Shown here: positions 1 through 12,164 of the stretch, piece after piece | How positions within the stretch are numbered: position 1 is the first letter of the stretch | Layout of the letters: each line of letters opens with the position of its first letter | Source of the DNA: Melieria omissa | Lineage: Eukaryota > Arthropoda > Insecta > Diptera > Ulidiidae | Length of the DNA stretch: 64,000 nt | Direction: 5' to 3' | Assembly (NCBI GenBank): GCA_963971225.1 | Contig: OZ020267.1 | Location: 101,505,729 to 101,569,728, forward strand | The notes under the pieces: model-generated | What the model saw: the letters and a program-made list of their open reading frames with translations, nothing else | Told to the model about the DNA's origin: nothing | The model's database searches: none | Translations under genes and position numbers: made by a program

Positions 1-498
1 TCAAGTAATCTTAAAAGTAACAAAAAAAAGTAACAAATATCATTTTTAATAAAACCAGTTTATTTATTTATAACCAATTTAGCTAATTTTCGAATAGATT
101 CAGCTATTTCTGAAGTCAATTCAGCCTTGTGCAGACAAATTTTAATACTTTCAGCCCATTCCTAAGTCATCCTAAGTCACTTAATATTCTATTAAAATCA
201 TTTTTGGATTAAACCAGCTTCTCCTTTATAAATTCAGCTAATTTTCTAGTACATTCAGCTGTTTTTTAAGTCAATTGAGCTCATTTTAGACAAATATTAA
301 TGCATTCAGCTTTTTCTTAAGTCGTCCCAACTCATTAATTAATGATTAAAAACCAATTTTTGAATCAAATCAGTTTCCTTCTAGTCAATTCAGCTAATTT
401 GTTGGTACATTCAGGATTTTCTTAAGTCAAATCATTCTATTTCACACAAATATCAGTACATTCAGCTCATTCTTGAGTCATTCTAATTCACTTAATAA

Positions 499-629
499 CA
501 CTACTCGACACAAAACAAGGCTCCTAAAAATAAAAGTATTTTTTAGACTAATTTTCGGCTGCTGAACACGAAACTGAAAATCAAAAAATTTTAGGAACAC
601 GCGATGAACCTATTTTTTGTCGAGTAGTG
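499..629. mobile_element. CACTA-type MITE (131 bp) with 3-bp target duplication
   Basis: The element begins CACTACTCGAC and ends GTCGAGTAGTG, and is flanked on both sides by TAA (496-498 and 630-632). CACTA termini with a 3-bp duplication are the signature of the CACTA/EnSpm superfamily. The inverted repeat continues inward to about 40 bp; the left arm has lost about 16 bp relative to the second copy at 2658. There is no coding capacity, so it is non-autonomous. It interrupts the 159-bp repeat between its third and fourth units, so it is younger than that array. Confidence 0.72.
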
Positions 630-2657
630 TAATCAATTAAAATCATTTTTCAATCAAATCAGGTTCTCTCTAGTCAATTCAGCGAATTTTCTAGAAGATT
701 CAGCTTTTTCTTAAATAAATTGAGCCTATTTCAGACAAATAATAGTACATTCAGCTCATTCTTGAGTCATCCTAATTCACTTAAACTATTCACATAAACT
801 ATTTAAATATTTATTTAACTAAACCAGCTTGTTACTAATCAATTCAGCTTATTTTCTAGTAGTCAATTCCAGTCAATTCAGAGTATTTGAAAAAAGTATC
901 AATACACTTTTCATACAATAAATTAATCTACACAATTGAAGAAATACATTTTGTTCAATTCAGCTAATTTTGTATTAAATTCTGCAAAGTTTTACGTTAA
1001 CCTAAGTCCTTTGTTAGTTAGTTGAGCTAATTTTTGGGTCATATAAACTTATTTTTTGATCGAATAGAAATAATTTATTAATCAACTCAGATAATGTTTT
1101 AGTCAAGTAACCATTTTTTAAGTTTTTTGGCTAATTATTTTATCAAGTCAGCTTATTCTTTAGTCAACTCAGCTCATTGTGTAGTCCTTTTAACTCACTC
1201 AGTAATCAATTTAAATAATTCTTTAATCAAATTACTTGCTGCTTAGTCAATTCACTTTTAAGTAAATTAAGCTTATTGTTCAGTCAGTTTAGCTCATTTT
1301 TTTCCAGTGATTTTTTCATCACTTCTGCTGATCATTTATTCACTTAAGTTGGTTCTTAAGACAATTTACTTCATCAATCAATGCAATTGAGCTCATTCTT
1401 CAGTCACATCAACTCATTTATTAGTCAATTCAATTCAGCTCATTTGAGTCTAATCCATTAATAAATTCATTTAACTTTTTAGTCTAATCAGCTCGCTCGT
1501 TATTTAATTCAGCTAATTATTAATTAATAATTAATTCTAATTATTCAATTTAGCTAATACTTTAGTCAATTCAATTCAGTTTGTAGTTAATAAATTTAGG
1601 TAATTAATTTTTAACTCATTAATAAACTGAGTTCATGTTTTAGTCAAACAAGCTTCTTGCTCACATCCTTAAATCAACTCAGTAGATTCAACTAGTTTTT
1701 AGTTTCACAATTAATTTATAGACAATTCCATTTAGTTCGTATCCCTCCAGTACATTTTGTTGGTAGTTTCAAATCAATTTTAGTAAATTTAGCTCAATTA
1801 ATCAATTTAATTACTTTTTTAATCAATTCAGCACATTTTGCAATCAAGTCAAAATATTTTTTAGTCAATTCCGCTCATGTTTTGATCTTTCAGCCTATTT
1901 TTAAGTCCATTCATCTTATTAATTTAGTAATTACAGCCAAATTTTTAGTCAATTTAGCTCATTTAACGCAATTACGTAATTAACGCAACATATTGTTTAG
2001 TCAATTCTACTTATGTGTTGACATATTCAGTTAATTTTTCGAACTTTCAGCTTATTTATTTCGTAATTGCAGCTAAATTTTTACTCAATACTCAGCTCAT
2101 TTAATCCCTTTTAGTTTCTTCTTTAGTCAATTAAGCACATTTTGTAATTAATGCAACATATTTTTTAGTCAATTCCGCTTATGTGTTGGAATATTCAGTT
2201 CATTTTTAAGTCCAATAATCTTATTTATTTAGTAATTGCAGCTAAATGTTTACTCATTTCAGATCATTTAATCAATTTTGTTTATTCTTTAGTAAATTCA
2301 GCACATTTTTTAATTAATGCAACATACTATTTAGTCAAATCCGCTTATGTTTGATATATTCAGCTTATTTTCATGTCCATTCATCTTATTTATTTAGTAA
2401 TTTAAGCTAAATTTTTAACCAATTCAGATGATTTAATCAATTTAAATTATTTTTTAGTTAATTCAGCACATTTGAAATTAACGCAACATATTTTTTAGTC
2501 AATTCTTAAGTCAATTCAGTTAAGAGAATGAGCTGAATGTACTAATATTTGTCTCAAATAGGCTCAATTTATTTAACAAAAAGCTTAATCTTCTAGAAAA
2601 TTAGCTGAATTGACTAGAGAGAACCGGATTTGATTGAAAAATTATTTTAATTGATTA

Positions 2658-2736
2658 CACTACTCGACAAAAAATGGGTTCATGGCGTGCTCCTAAAAAC
2701 AAAAGCATTTTTTAGACTAATCTTCGGCTGCTGGAC
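2658..2736. mobile_element. Truncated second copy of the CACTA-type MITE
   Basis: This copy starts with the same CACTACTCGAC terminus and contains the full left arm that the copy at 499 partly lacks. It breaks off after the interior word TTCGGCTGCTGG, and no right terminus is present. Its left flank (2524-2657) matches the reverse complement of the right flank of the first copy (about 631-763), so it reached this place by inverted duplication and not by a fresh insertion. Confidence 0.65.
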
Positions 2737-2900
2737 TAAAAAATTTATTTTATTTAATCAATTATAAGCACATTTTTAAATCAATCTAACTTAGTATTTA
2801 GATAACTCAGCTTTCAACAAGAGCAAAAACAACCCATAACTTAACTAAATTTGTTTACAAGTAAACAGAGATTTAGCTTTCTAAACAAATTTCCTATATA

Positions 2901-4187
2901 TCAGGTGTACAACTTTGCTTCCGCCGTTTTCCGATAGGTGGCTGTACCGGCTGAGGCTGGTTGAAATACATAGATGGTAATGCCTTTAAAGTGAGTGTGG
3001 ACAGTGCCTAACGAATTGTCATCGCCGTTTCAGTGACAGTTGTTCTTGTTTTCGTATTATTCACGCTCGAAAATGTCCGTTTATGTGCCCAATTCTCGCC
3101 ATTTGCGGGAAGTTTTACTTTTCTGTTACAATTCGAAAAAAAATGCAGCTGAAGCGCATCGAATGCTCTCAGAAACTTACGGTGATGCTGCTCTGAGTGA
3201 AAGAACGTGTCGGGAGTGGTTTCAACGTTTTCAAAATGGTGATTTCGATGTCGAAGACAAACATGGTGGTGGAAGAGAAAAAACCTTCAAAGATGAACAA
3301 CTAGAAGCATTGCTTGATGAAGATTCGTGCCAAACCCAAGAAGAGCTTGCCGAATCGTTGGGAGTGAGTCAGCAAGCCATTTCAAAACGTCTCAAGGCCC
3401 TGGGCATGATTCAGAAAGAAGGAGACTGGGTGCCGTACGAGTTGAAACCGAGGGACATCGAGCGCCGTCTATTTGTATGTGAGCAACTGCTTCAAAGACA
3501 AAATCGTAAGGGGTTTTTACATCGAATCGTAACCGGTGATGAAAAGTGGGTTCGATACGATAATCCTAAACGCAGAAAATCATGGGGAAAGCCCGGGCAT
3601 GCTTCTTCGTCGAAGGCAAAACCGAATATTCACGGCGCCAAGGTTATGATTTGTATTTGGTGGGATCAGCTCGGTGTGATTTACTACGAGCTCTTAAAAC
3701 CGGGTGAAACCATCACAGGAGATCGCTACCGAACGCAACTGATGCGCCTTAGTCGCACGCTAAAAGAACAGCGGCCACAATATCAAGAGCAACATGACAA
3801 AGTCATCCTCCAACACGACAATGCGCGGCCTCACGTCGCAAAAGTGGTCAAAAAGTACCTGGAAACGCTGAAATGGGAAGTCTTGCCCCACCCGCCATAT
3901 TCCCCAGATGTCGCCCCTTCTGACTTCCACCTATTCCGTTCGATGGCACACGGCCTGGCAGATCAACATTTTCAATCCTTCGAAGAATTGGAGAAATGGA
4001 TTGCTTCATGGATAGCGTCAAAAGAGGACTCCTTTTTTCGAGCCGGGATCCGGAAATTGCCGGAAAGATGGGAGAAAGTTGTCGCTAGCGACGGACAATA
4101 CTTTGAATGATACATCTGTAAGCACTTTTTCGCAATAAAGCTTTTAATTTTGGAAAAAAAACGGCGGAAGCAAAGTTGTACACCTGA
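2901..4187 (+). mobile_element. Full-length mauritiana-type mariner element (1287 bp)
   Basis: A complete DNA transposon flanked by TA duplications (2899-2900 and 4188-4189). Its perfect 30-bp terminal inverted repeats occupy 2901-2930 and 4158-4187. The repeats start TCAGGTGTACAA, very like the terminus of the Drosophila Mos1 element. The interior carries one uninterrupted transposase gene. Length, inverted repeats, TA target and the DD34D transposase all fit an intact, potentially active mariner. It inserted in the AT-rich DNA at the end of the satellite block. Two deleted relatives with the same termini lie at 12165-12907 and 20961-21700. Confidence 0.95.
3073..4110 (+). CDS. Mariner transposase, 345 aa, apparently intact
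   Basis: Cut-and-paste transposase of the Tc1/mariner superfamily; it binds the element's terminal repeats and moves the element into TA sites. The N-terminal third (about 1-112) holds two helix-turn-helix DNA-binding regions, followed by the WVPYEL linker motif (119-124). The catalytic domain has D156 (in VTGDEKW), D249 (in HDNARPH) and D284 (in YSPDVAPSD), with 34 residues between the last two: the DD34D triad at the positions I recall for Mos1. The start is the ATG at 3073, which gives the canonical 345-residue protein; the open frame extends 33 bases upstream but only from a TTG. No stop, frameshift or lost catalytic residue is visible, so it could be functional. Expression was not assessed. 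Confidence 0.93.
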   Translation: MSVYVPNSRHLREVLLFCYNSKKNAAEAHRMLSETYGDAALSERTCREWFQRFQNGDFDVEDKHGGGREKTFKDEQLEALLDEDSCQTQEELAESLGVSQQAISKRLKALGMIQKEGDWVPYELKPRDIERRLFVCEQLLQRQNRKGFLHRIVTGDEKWVRYDNPKRRKSWGKPGHASSSKAKPNIHGAKVMICIWWDQLGVIYYELLKPGETITGDRYRTQLMRLSRTLKEQRPQYQEQHDKVILQHDNARPHVAKVVKKYLETLKWEVLPHPPYSPDVAPSDFHLFRSMAHGLADQHFQSFEELEKWIASWIASKEDSFFRAGIRKLPERWEKVVASDGQYFE

Positions 4188-4189
4188 TA

Positions 4190-7100
4190 GTTTCTACTTG
4201 TTTTGCATTCAAATCGTACCGAATTTGAATTGAAACCTATTTCTCATGACATTCCAAGAGAAAGAATTATACAATGTCTTCTTCAATTTTCGCCCCCCAT
4301 TTCCTGCTTGTCATGCATTCTAACACAACACACAGACACACACACACACTGCTTCCGGTGCGTAAAAAATTTCATATCAATTTCATTTATTGAGCCTTGC
4401 TTCTTCTTCTCCCTTCACATTTCATTTATGGCTTTTTACTTTCAATTTGTTAATTCTTTTTTGTACTCCAGCTTCACAGTTTACTTTGTTGTTATTGCTT
4501 CTTTGTTGTGGCGCTCTTCTTAAGCGCAAATCCGCACACTTTCTCTGCCATTCACTTCGATTTATGTGTTATTCGTCTGACATGCTCAACCACTGTTCGT
4601 ACGTCATATTCCACATAAATCTGTCCAAATACAATGCATTATTTTGATTTCTGTTTCGATAGACAGCAGCCGACTGACACGACACACACACACACACTCA
4701 CACGCCCATAAATCGAAAATTTCCTTAGACAACCAAAGGCCAACAGTCGCTAGACAGCAAAGTGTGGACAATGCCAACGAAGTGGGCATATTTCAAATGA
4801 GAAGAGACAGCAAAAATTATTGCGGCTGACTTTCCCATGATTTTTTTTGTTGTTGTTGCGCCTGGCCGTTGAGTGATTTTGACACATTATTATCCTAATG
4901 ATGCGCCTGTCTATCCAACTCACTGTCCAACAACTGTCTGGCAGTGCGTCGATTTTTGTGTGTCGCATTGGCAGCGTTAGCGATTGGCATCACTTGGTGG
5001 CATTTGACGGAAACAAGTCGTTTTTGTGGTGAATCTTTTTCCATTTTTATTTGTATTTGTATTTTTATTTTTTTGACAACCCAAATGGCCAGTAATGCAT
5101 GTTGATTTGCTATGCTTTATCTCATTAAAACATTTTCTTTTTTGCATAATTTTTGTATAGATTTTTTATTGCCTTACTTGGGTTGAGGTCGTGTGGCTTC
5201 AAGTGTAAATGAAATCGGCTGACATTTGCTTAACATTCGAGTGAGCAGCCAGTTGAACCATAATTGTGGTTGCTCGCTTCATGATTTTTCCGCTTAATTT
5301 TGTTTTCTGAAAAGAATTCAATGAAATTGAATATTCAAAGGGCCCAGCTTTGATCAAACGGAAGCGAGTGAATAGGAAAATGTTCAGAAAGTTCAATGAA
5401 AAATAAGACAAAGTTTCTTTTGGAAAAGTTTTTATTATTAGATATGCGTTCACTATACATAATCAAGGGCCTTAAAGTATGCTATTGTATTCGATGGTGT
5501 CAAACAATGACTGCAGTCTGCATTACATTTGTACTTATCAGTAAAAAAGTGGTATTAGAAAAACAGAGCGCCCAAAAGTATGCTATCAAAAAGCATTAAT
5601 GTCAGCCAATGTTAGCCAATGTCAGTGAACGACAAGAAATTCATATTTCTTAGAAGCATAGTTTCAGGTGTAGCTAAAGATTAAGCTGAGCTTTTATAAG
5701 CCGTCTGCTTTTGGATACTTTCTGATATATTTTTAAAGACGATCCATAAAGCTAAGTACTCGTTGAGTTTATTACTTGTTTATGTTTCTTTTTTATTCAT
5801 TCATCATTTTGGCAAGTTTATAGCATCACACATTCTCGCTGCCAATAGTCAACATAATTCTTAATGCTCAGCAACTGTCGTTAAGTAGAAGTAATGCCAC
5901 TTCCTCTACTCGCATTTAATACCAGCTAATCATTGAACCGCAGCTAAATGCTCGTTAACATGACACAGCCACCACCAACGCAACCCACGCTTCAATGCAC
6001 ATCTATCCTGGCTGCTGCTGCTTCTTCTTTCGCTGCTACTCTCCATCTATTTCCGCTAGTTGATGCTTCCTGTTCATAGCTTGCGTCCAGCCAAAACAAC
6101 TGTGGCAACACAATCAACGTACACACGCACTTCCGAAAGCGCCTAAAAGCACACAATATATCGCAGGCATTTGGTTTGATTTCGCGTACTTTCATAGTTG
6201 GCGATGCTGAGGTTCTATGTTTGCTTTAACACTTTAGTAACGCAGAAGATTTGTAGATATACTTAACTATAAGATTTCATAAATTTGTTTGTTCCTGTAG
6301 GTGTTACTGCGTTAATATGTCTCCCATTGTCTTTGCACAGCTTTGACAAGCTTGGGTAGTAATTTTTATAATAAGTAGGGGGAGTTTTGGTAGTTTAAAC
6401 CACCCTTCCCCCAACTGCAAAACTTGCTGTTGCAAAATATGGAATTGAATTAAAAAATTTTACGCAAAATCTCTCCCCATATGAGATCCTGTGTGCGTCA
6501 CTGTACGGAAGTGATAGCCATTTTGCTATTCGCTATATCCATGTTGCGTTATATTCATATACATACTTGCACTGAACTAGAGAGTTAAAGCATTAAAAAT
6601 GCCCCAAAAATTGTTCACTTCCCGCTTCACTCCACCAAATAAACTGAAATGCTTACGATTTGTTGCTGTATTGCTGTTACATTTCAATCAAACGCCCGCT
6701 TTCACTTTTACGCCCGCTGTCACAATCGCCTTTCAAGCAAAAATAACTGCCTACAACAACAACAGCAACAACATTCACTTTTTCTCAATACAATCATCAT
6801 ACGCCCCGTTGACCTTTGCTTACTGGCAAACTGTCACTGTTGCCATCAGTCATGTTGCTTGTATGCAAGTGTTGGCTGGGCGTCTGCCCAAACGCCCGAC
6901 GCATCACTCAAAGCATTGTTCGCTTCAACTTTCACGCGCTTGCTCGCTCTGCTTCGCTTAATTAGCAAATTTCGTTGCGCTGTGCTCACTTGGCGGCATG
7001 CGGGCGTGCCATGTCTCTGTGTCCACAAATAGCGTTGCTCATTTGATTGACACTTCTGACATTGAAACAGACGCATCAGCAGCAGCAGCAACAGCGACGC

Positions 7101-8750
7101 TGGCGATGCGCATTCGCTCGCTCGCGGCCCAACCACTTAGACTAATTAATTTCCTAATCGATGTTGAGCGCATTTTAGCAAAACGCCTCTTGGCATACAA
7201 GTCCTCGTCGTCGTCGTCGGTGTTTGCCATCTGTATGACTTTAACTTGCCGCCCGCTGCCACATTGTTGGCCTTTGTCAATCAACTTTTTTAACTATTTG
7301 CCTGGCATTTCTCAACTATTTCTTGCCGGCGCATTCGATTCTCGGCTCTCTGATCTTCGGCCAGCCGGTCTTTGTGCTGTCAAGTGGCCGCCTTTGTGAC
7401 TGCCCGACTGGCGCTTTGGGCTGCCAAATTATTTCATCTCGCTGCGCACACAATTAGTTTTGGCGTGCAGTTGACTTCCGCTTCATTTCCTTTCAAGTTT
7501 CCACTTTGCATTTTCAGCGCTTTTGGGCTGCTTTGTTATTGAATATTTTGCGCGTTTATTTGCTATTTGTTGTTTGCTGTTGTTGTTGTCATAATTTATG
7601 GCATTTGCAGCATATTTTGTGCTCAATTCCTTTTCTACTTCCTACCACCAGCCGGAGCTTTGTCTTCACTTACATTCTCGCACGTTATTCACTCACTCCA
7701 GCTGCGGCTTTTGCTTTTGCTTACTAATGAACACGCCCGCATTTTGCGCTTAGTGCCTCTACTCTCCTTCGTTTCTCATATCCTTTTTCATAACCTGCCT
7801 TTTACCCTTTGAGTTCAGTGCCTTTGCGCGCGCTCTTTGATTGAATTCAACGCGTTTTTGCGTTAATTTGCCCAACACCTAAAAATATGCCAATTTTCCT
7901 GTGAAATCGAATAATCGAGTTAATATTGCGTATACGTCACGTTGGCATTAAAAGCAGAAAAGCAATTTTTATTCAATTAAAAGTGGAAAGAGCAAACTGC
8001 AAGAGGTCGAGTAGAAACCCATAGCCTTAGTGCCGCAACAAAATTGCTTCAACAACGAAATGGAGAAAACAAATGCAGCCTTGAAATTCTTCTAAAATTC
8101 GATATTCACCAACTACTGTCGCCACTGGTTGCCTTTGTTCGACAGCCGGAACGCCTTGTATGCCTTTTCCAATCCCTTTGGTGTTTGCAGGCAGCTTTGC
8201 GTTTTCTCTCCCAAAAAAAAACCGTTCCCTACGCTACGCTTCACCATCTGCTCCAGCAGCTTCATGCCAACGCAGCAAAGACGCCTACACAGCACTCAAT
8301 GGCGGCAAATATCGTTTTTGTGTCGTCTGCTGTGCCAGCAATGCAACGAACTTCTGTCGCATTCCTCGCTATGTGCTCACTGGTTGCCCACTCGTTTCGT
8401 GCACATGACGCACTGTGTATTGCAATTTCCTGGAAAAGCACAAAAAACGACGCATACAAACACAAAAACCCCAAACCAGGATTTGCATGTTTACACGAAC
8501 ATACGCTTCGCTTTCGGCGCACAGCTCGACCATTCGATGCTGGTGTTCCTTGACTCTGTGTTCTCTGCAAACTGAAATTCATTTGACATTCAATAAGGAT
8601 TTATGGTCGCAATTCCGTATGTTGCACAGTGTAGAATGCACTGCAATGGTTTCGTGTGATTTTGGCAATGCATTGCGTTGGTTCAGGATAATTTTGAAAG
8701 GGGATAGAACAAAACTATTTTTTTAGATTTTTAAAATTTAAATTTATATA
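4190..8750. other. Unique noncoding sequence, no gene recognised
   Basis: I see no exon with splice context and no recognisable protein similarity here. It contains short CA-rich tracts (4328-4350, 4682-4700) and a less AT-rich stretch at about 5990-8600, where several overlapping frames stay open on both strands with Cys/Leu/Ser-rich, low-complexity translations. These look like chance open frames. The probable identity is intron sequence of the GABA-B receptor gene. Confidence 0.5.
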
Positions 8751-9375
8751 TACATTTATTTATTACATGGTGCGCCAAAAATCACAAAATTGCAAAATAC
8801 ACAAAAATATTTGCTAGGGGCCAAATGAAGTAAGACTGGGTTTTTAGTTTTTCTCTCTGTCATCAGGATTTTTTTAAAAGGACTTTGAAATTTCAAAGAC
8901 ATGTTTATTTAAAAAGATTATTTTAAAAATTGCGCGCAATGTAGAATAACAATATGGGTATCAAATGAAAGAGACAAACTCTTAGAATCATTAAAAATTT
9001 AATGTTTCGGTGCAAAGGAAGAAAGAGGTATTGAAAATGTTCATTTATAACTATATCCTTGAATATTCTTTGAAATTTCCATTAGTTTTTTTCGAAAAAA
9101 ATATATCTTAAGGACTAATATGTACACTACCACATCCTTAAATTTTGTCCTTCTAACTTTATTAGTTCAGGATATAAAAAATGTAATACTACTCTCTATA
9201 GGATACGGATGCCACCAAATTATTAATACAAATTTTTTTCAATTTAAAATTATATTTAAAATAATTATATAAATTATATTTAAATTAACTATATATTTAA
9301 TATATTTAAATATATTTAAATAAATTATATATTTAAAATAATTTATATAGTTTTTATTTTTATTTAAAAAAAAAA
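8750..9375. other. AT-rich low-complexity noncoding stretch
   Basis: Very AT-rich DNA, with a run at about 9225-9370 built almost entirely of TATATTTAAA-like words. No coding or RNA feature is seen. The right end abuts the C-terminal remnant of a dead mariner, so the lost 3' end of that element may lie in here, but no terminal repeat could be identified. Confidence 0.5.
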
Positions 9376-9664
9376 TGCAACCTTTTGCCGCTTTGAAAGT
9401 AATTCCATTATGTCTTCCTTATAAGAATTCTAGTCCCATATCGACAAAAAACTGGTACAGTCGACTTTCTAAAGCTTCTTTTGAGGCAAGTTCGTCACCA
9501 TCCGAATGATTCGCCAAAAACAGTAACAGGCAGTAATGACTTAATGACAGGTCCAGACTATGAAATGAATGCATAATAACCTCTCAATTAAGCTAACACA
9601 GCCTCTGGCGAGTCAGTACCGATCTGTGTAGCCTAGAGTTGTCCCAATGGAACACGATTTCAGT

Positions 9665-10048
9665 CCTATGGGCCAAAGCTGGCCGATTCTGGGCGATTGC
9701 TTCCTTCAATTTGTTTAATTGTTGCCACTACAGGTATGAATTTAGAATGAGAGTAGATGACTAGCTGAGAGTAGATGAGTTATGAACGATTTGTTTGAAA
9801 AAAGACGATTCGTCTCCTAATAGCCAAAGCTGGCCGATTCTGGAAGATTGCTGTAAGGAATCACTATCTATCACTGTGAGGCACTATCGATGAGGCAACA
9901 TTATTCCGCTACTAATAGCCAAAGCTGGCCGCTTTTGGACGATTACTGTAGCGGAGCAGGGCTATCGATGTGTGTCACCATACGTGATCCTGGATGAAAC
10001 TTAATTCTTTTTCTATTGGCCAAAACTGAGCGCTTTTGGGCAATTGTT
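9665..10048 (-). repeat. Four degenerate tandem copies of an internal mariner segment
   Basis: The word GCCAAAGCTGGCCG, with the following TTCTGG.CGATTG, occurs at about 9670, 9820, 9915 and (as GCCAAAACTGAGCG) 10018, spaced roughly 95-150 bp. In an ordinary mariner this segment occurs once, encoding the stretch just before the second catalytic Asp. Here it has been copied locally, with diverged filler between copies, inside the dead transposase gene. Confidence 0.7.
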
Positions 10049-10197
10049 TTCTTAAGACACTCCGATTGTTGACAGTACAGATTCGAATTAAAAAATGTTA
10101 GGAGTGGGCGTAGGAAAGTAATTTATAACACAGTTCACTCAAACCTTCCTGAGCTTCAATCCTGGCTTGTCCAACGTTTGCGCTGACTCACCGTAAT

Positions 10198-10286
10198 AAT
10201 AATAATAATAATATTGAGGCTATTCGGCACTGCGACCAGTGTAGATCTTTTGTGCAAGCCTGGTTTAACCCTTTAAGTAATTAGAT
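10198..10286 (-). mobile_element. 89-bp 3'-end fragment of an I-like LINE inside the dead mariner
   Basis: The segment is flanked by a 10-bp direct repeat TCACCGTAAT (10188-10197 and 10287-10296). Removing one repeat plus the insert restores the mariner reading through ..SNYGE-SAQT... It begins with a TAA-type trinucleotide run and contains GCACTGCGAC followed by AGATCT, words also present next to the ATT tail of the LINE at 11889-14250. The best reading is a severely 5'-truncated retroposon insertion; the orientation follows from the terminal trinucleotide run. Confidence 0.6.
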
Positions 10287-10640
10287 TCACCGTAATTAGA
10301 CGACGAAGGTTTTCGCTTGGCGTTGTCGCAAGTGATTCTTTTCTTATCACCAGTCATCATCGACTTCAGAAATTAATTAATTTTGTTGTGATTTGCACAT
10401 CAAATTTGATCCGTGAAATTTGTTGCGTTAACTCCTGTGACACCTACACGTTGAACCTCTTTTTATATTCAGCCTTATTTAAGTGGTTTAAAACGGTTTT
10501 TTCTGCAATGACAATTGAACTCGAAGATTTCTATGATTTTATAAACTTTTTTGACAATTGATCTTCCAAATCGTAGTTCATCTTTAGCATCAAAATAACC
10601 GAACCAAAATTACTCGTTACTAACTGTACTAACCCTATTC

Positions 10641-11875
10641 ACATATTTCAACCACCTACATCGACGAAAAACTGTTGTAAATGGCATAATTTCGCTTTGC
10701 TTGTCCCCCCTCCAAATGATTTTTTTTTGTGCTCCATGCATGTTTCATGTTGCAACTGTACTTGTTATTGATGTTGTTGTTGTTGTTTACAAATAGCAAA
10801 GTTATCAATATATTTTTTCATTCTTGGCAACCTTTGCTCGGTTGCCAGCACGTAGCATTTATTCAAAAGGACAGAGAGAGAGAGATAAAAACAGTTCAAG
10901 TGCTTATTTTCAGAACTCAAACGTAAAGTGTGGTTTTCTTTGGAAATAGCATTCAATACTGTTAATGCCATAAGCTGAGTTTTTTACCAAAGCGCTGAAA
11001 TCAAAAATATGCATACATTTCAAGATCATTAACAGTTTCTATGTTAATGGCAGGTTAAAAATATGCAACAAAATTTTGCTTAGATTTAAAAACAACTTTT
11101 GCTGTACTTTAAAATTTTTTAATTACATAATTAATTTTTTAATTTTTAACAAAAACTTTTTTAAAGACTCAATTAAAAGATTTAAATATTTATTGATCGA
11201 ACTGCATGAGGAGTTTGAAGAAACACTAATGTTTAATTTAAAATCAGCCTTAAAGTATGCACAATGATTTTGACTTTAGTTGTTTCTCGTCAAAAGAATT
11301 CATTGTAAAGTCAACTATTTTTAGAAAATTTTTGGGAATATTTGGAATGATCAAAGAAAATACCGAAAATCAAAGCACAATTGGGTTTATATTTAGAATT
11401 GACAAACGTTTTGAAATGTCTACTCTCAGAGGTTTTTTATGACAATAACTGCATTTATGTAAAGTTGACCATTCTTGGCATGACAAATTTTCAATAATAT
11501 TTAATTTTGGCAAATATTTACACAATTTTACAATCAGCACTTTACAGTCAACAATTTTACCAATGCAGATCGGCCAGCAGAACTAATTTTCATAACAATA
11601 TTTTATCGTTTAGTCTAAGGTAAAAAGTAAAGTATAAAGTTTGAAATCATAGACAATAAATACTTAAAATGAATGAAAGAAAAGTTTTAAAATTAAACAT
11701 AAAAAAGAAAATTATTTAAAATCAGATTTAAAAAAATTAATTTTCAGATTTTACTTTTCATTGCTTTTTTACTAGCAGCTTATTCTTCCATCTCAGTTAA
11801 AGTAAACTTACACTTAACTTGTCCTTGTTGAAGCGTTGAGCCTCAGTTCCACTTCGTGGCTGCTATAAGGATCAC
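10641..11875. other. AT-rich noncoding stretch, no gene seen
   Basis: No exon or mobile-element similarity was recognised. A short TTG-rich tract lies near 10770. The short open frames here are AT-rich with Lys/Asn/Phe-biased translations and no splice or homology support. Confidence 0.45.
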
Positions 11876-12164
11876 ATTTTCTTAGTATTTTTATTATTAT
11901 TATTGCCGGGGAAAGTGCACTGCGACGTAAAAGATCTATTGCGCCCCCTTCTTGGTCTTCACAGTTCGTCCGTGAGTCCAGTTTCCAAAAGGAATCTTAG
12001 TATACTTCCTAGGCCTTTGGAATCCCAGTCCGATCCTGGTAGAATAAAGTCCCCCAGGTGCTTTTTTCGTTTGCGAATTAGTGCAGGACATATACCTAGT
12101 ATGGGGATTGCAGTTTCATTATCCTGCACACAGAACCTACAGAATTTGTTCACCCTGACAACTA

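Larger units (their letters stand above)
1..2840. repeat. AT-rich satellite-like block with ~160 bp higher-order period
   Basis: A degenerate, AT-rich array made from short words such as TAGTCAATTCAGCT. At least two longer periods are visible. In 1-800 the word ACAAAT..ATTCAGC recurs near 133, 292, 451 and 732; the steps are 159, 159 and, after subtracting an inserted 131-bp MITE, about 148 bp. In 1830-2500 the word GCAACATA recurs at 1985, 2153, 2319 and 2483, a step of about 166 bp. The middle section is more scrambled. There is no coding potential. The block probably lies in an upstream intron of the GABA-B receptor gene, but this is inference because no exon to its left is visible. Confidence 0.8.
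9376..10640 (-). pseudogene. Dead mellifera-like mariner transposase gene
   Basis: Reading the minus strand from 10640 down to 9376, broken frames follow a mariner transposase from the N-terminal WF..F.AKDE..FGR region (near 10600). They continue through a TGDKKRITCDN block that carries the first catalytic Asp (near 10330), a VFHWDN block with the second Asp (near 9650) and a LASKEALESRLYQFF C-terminal region (near 9490). There are many stops and frameshifts. In the third catalytic block the expected Asp before Tyr-His is replaced by His. The gene is interrupted by a small retroposon fragment (10198-10286) and swollen by internal tandem copies (9665-10048). Subfamily assignment is from memory of family motifs; no terminal repeats were found. 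Confidence 0.75.

Noticed and set aside
3040..3072. Upstream extension of the mariner transposase by 11 residues
   Set aside because: The frame is open there but only a TTG starts it; the ATG at 3073 gives the canonical 345-residue length.
8044..8726. 169-codon frame and overlapping frames on both strands
   Set aside because: Several frames are open at once, translations are not recognisable, and no splice or conserved motif supports them.
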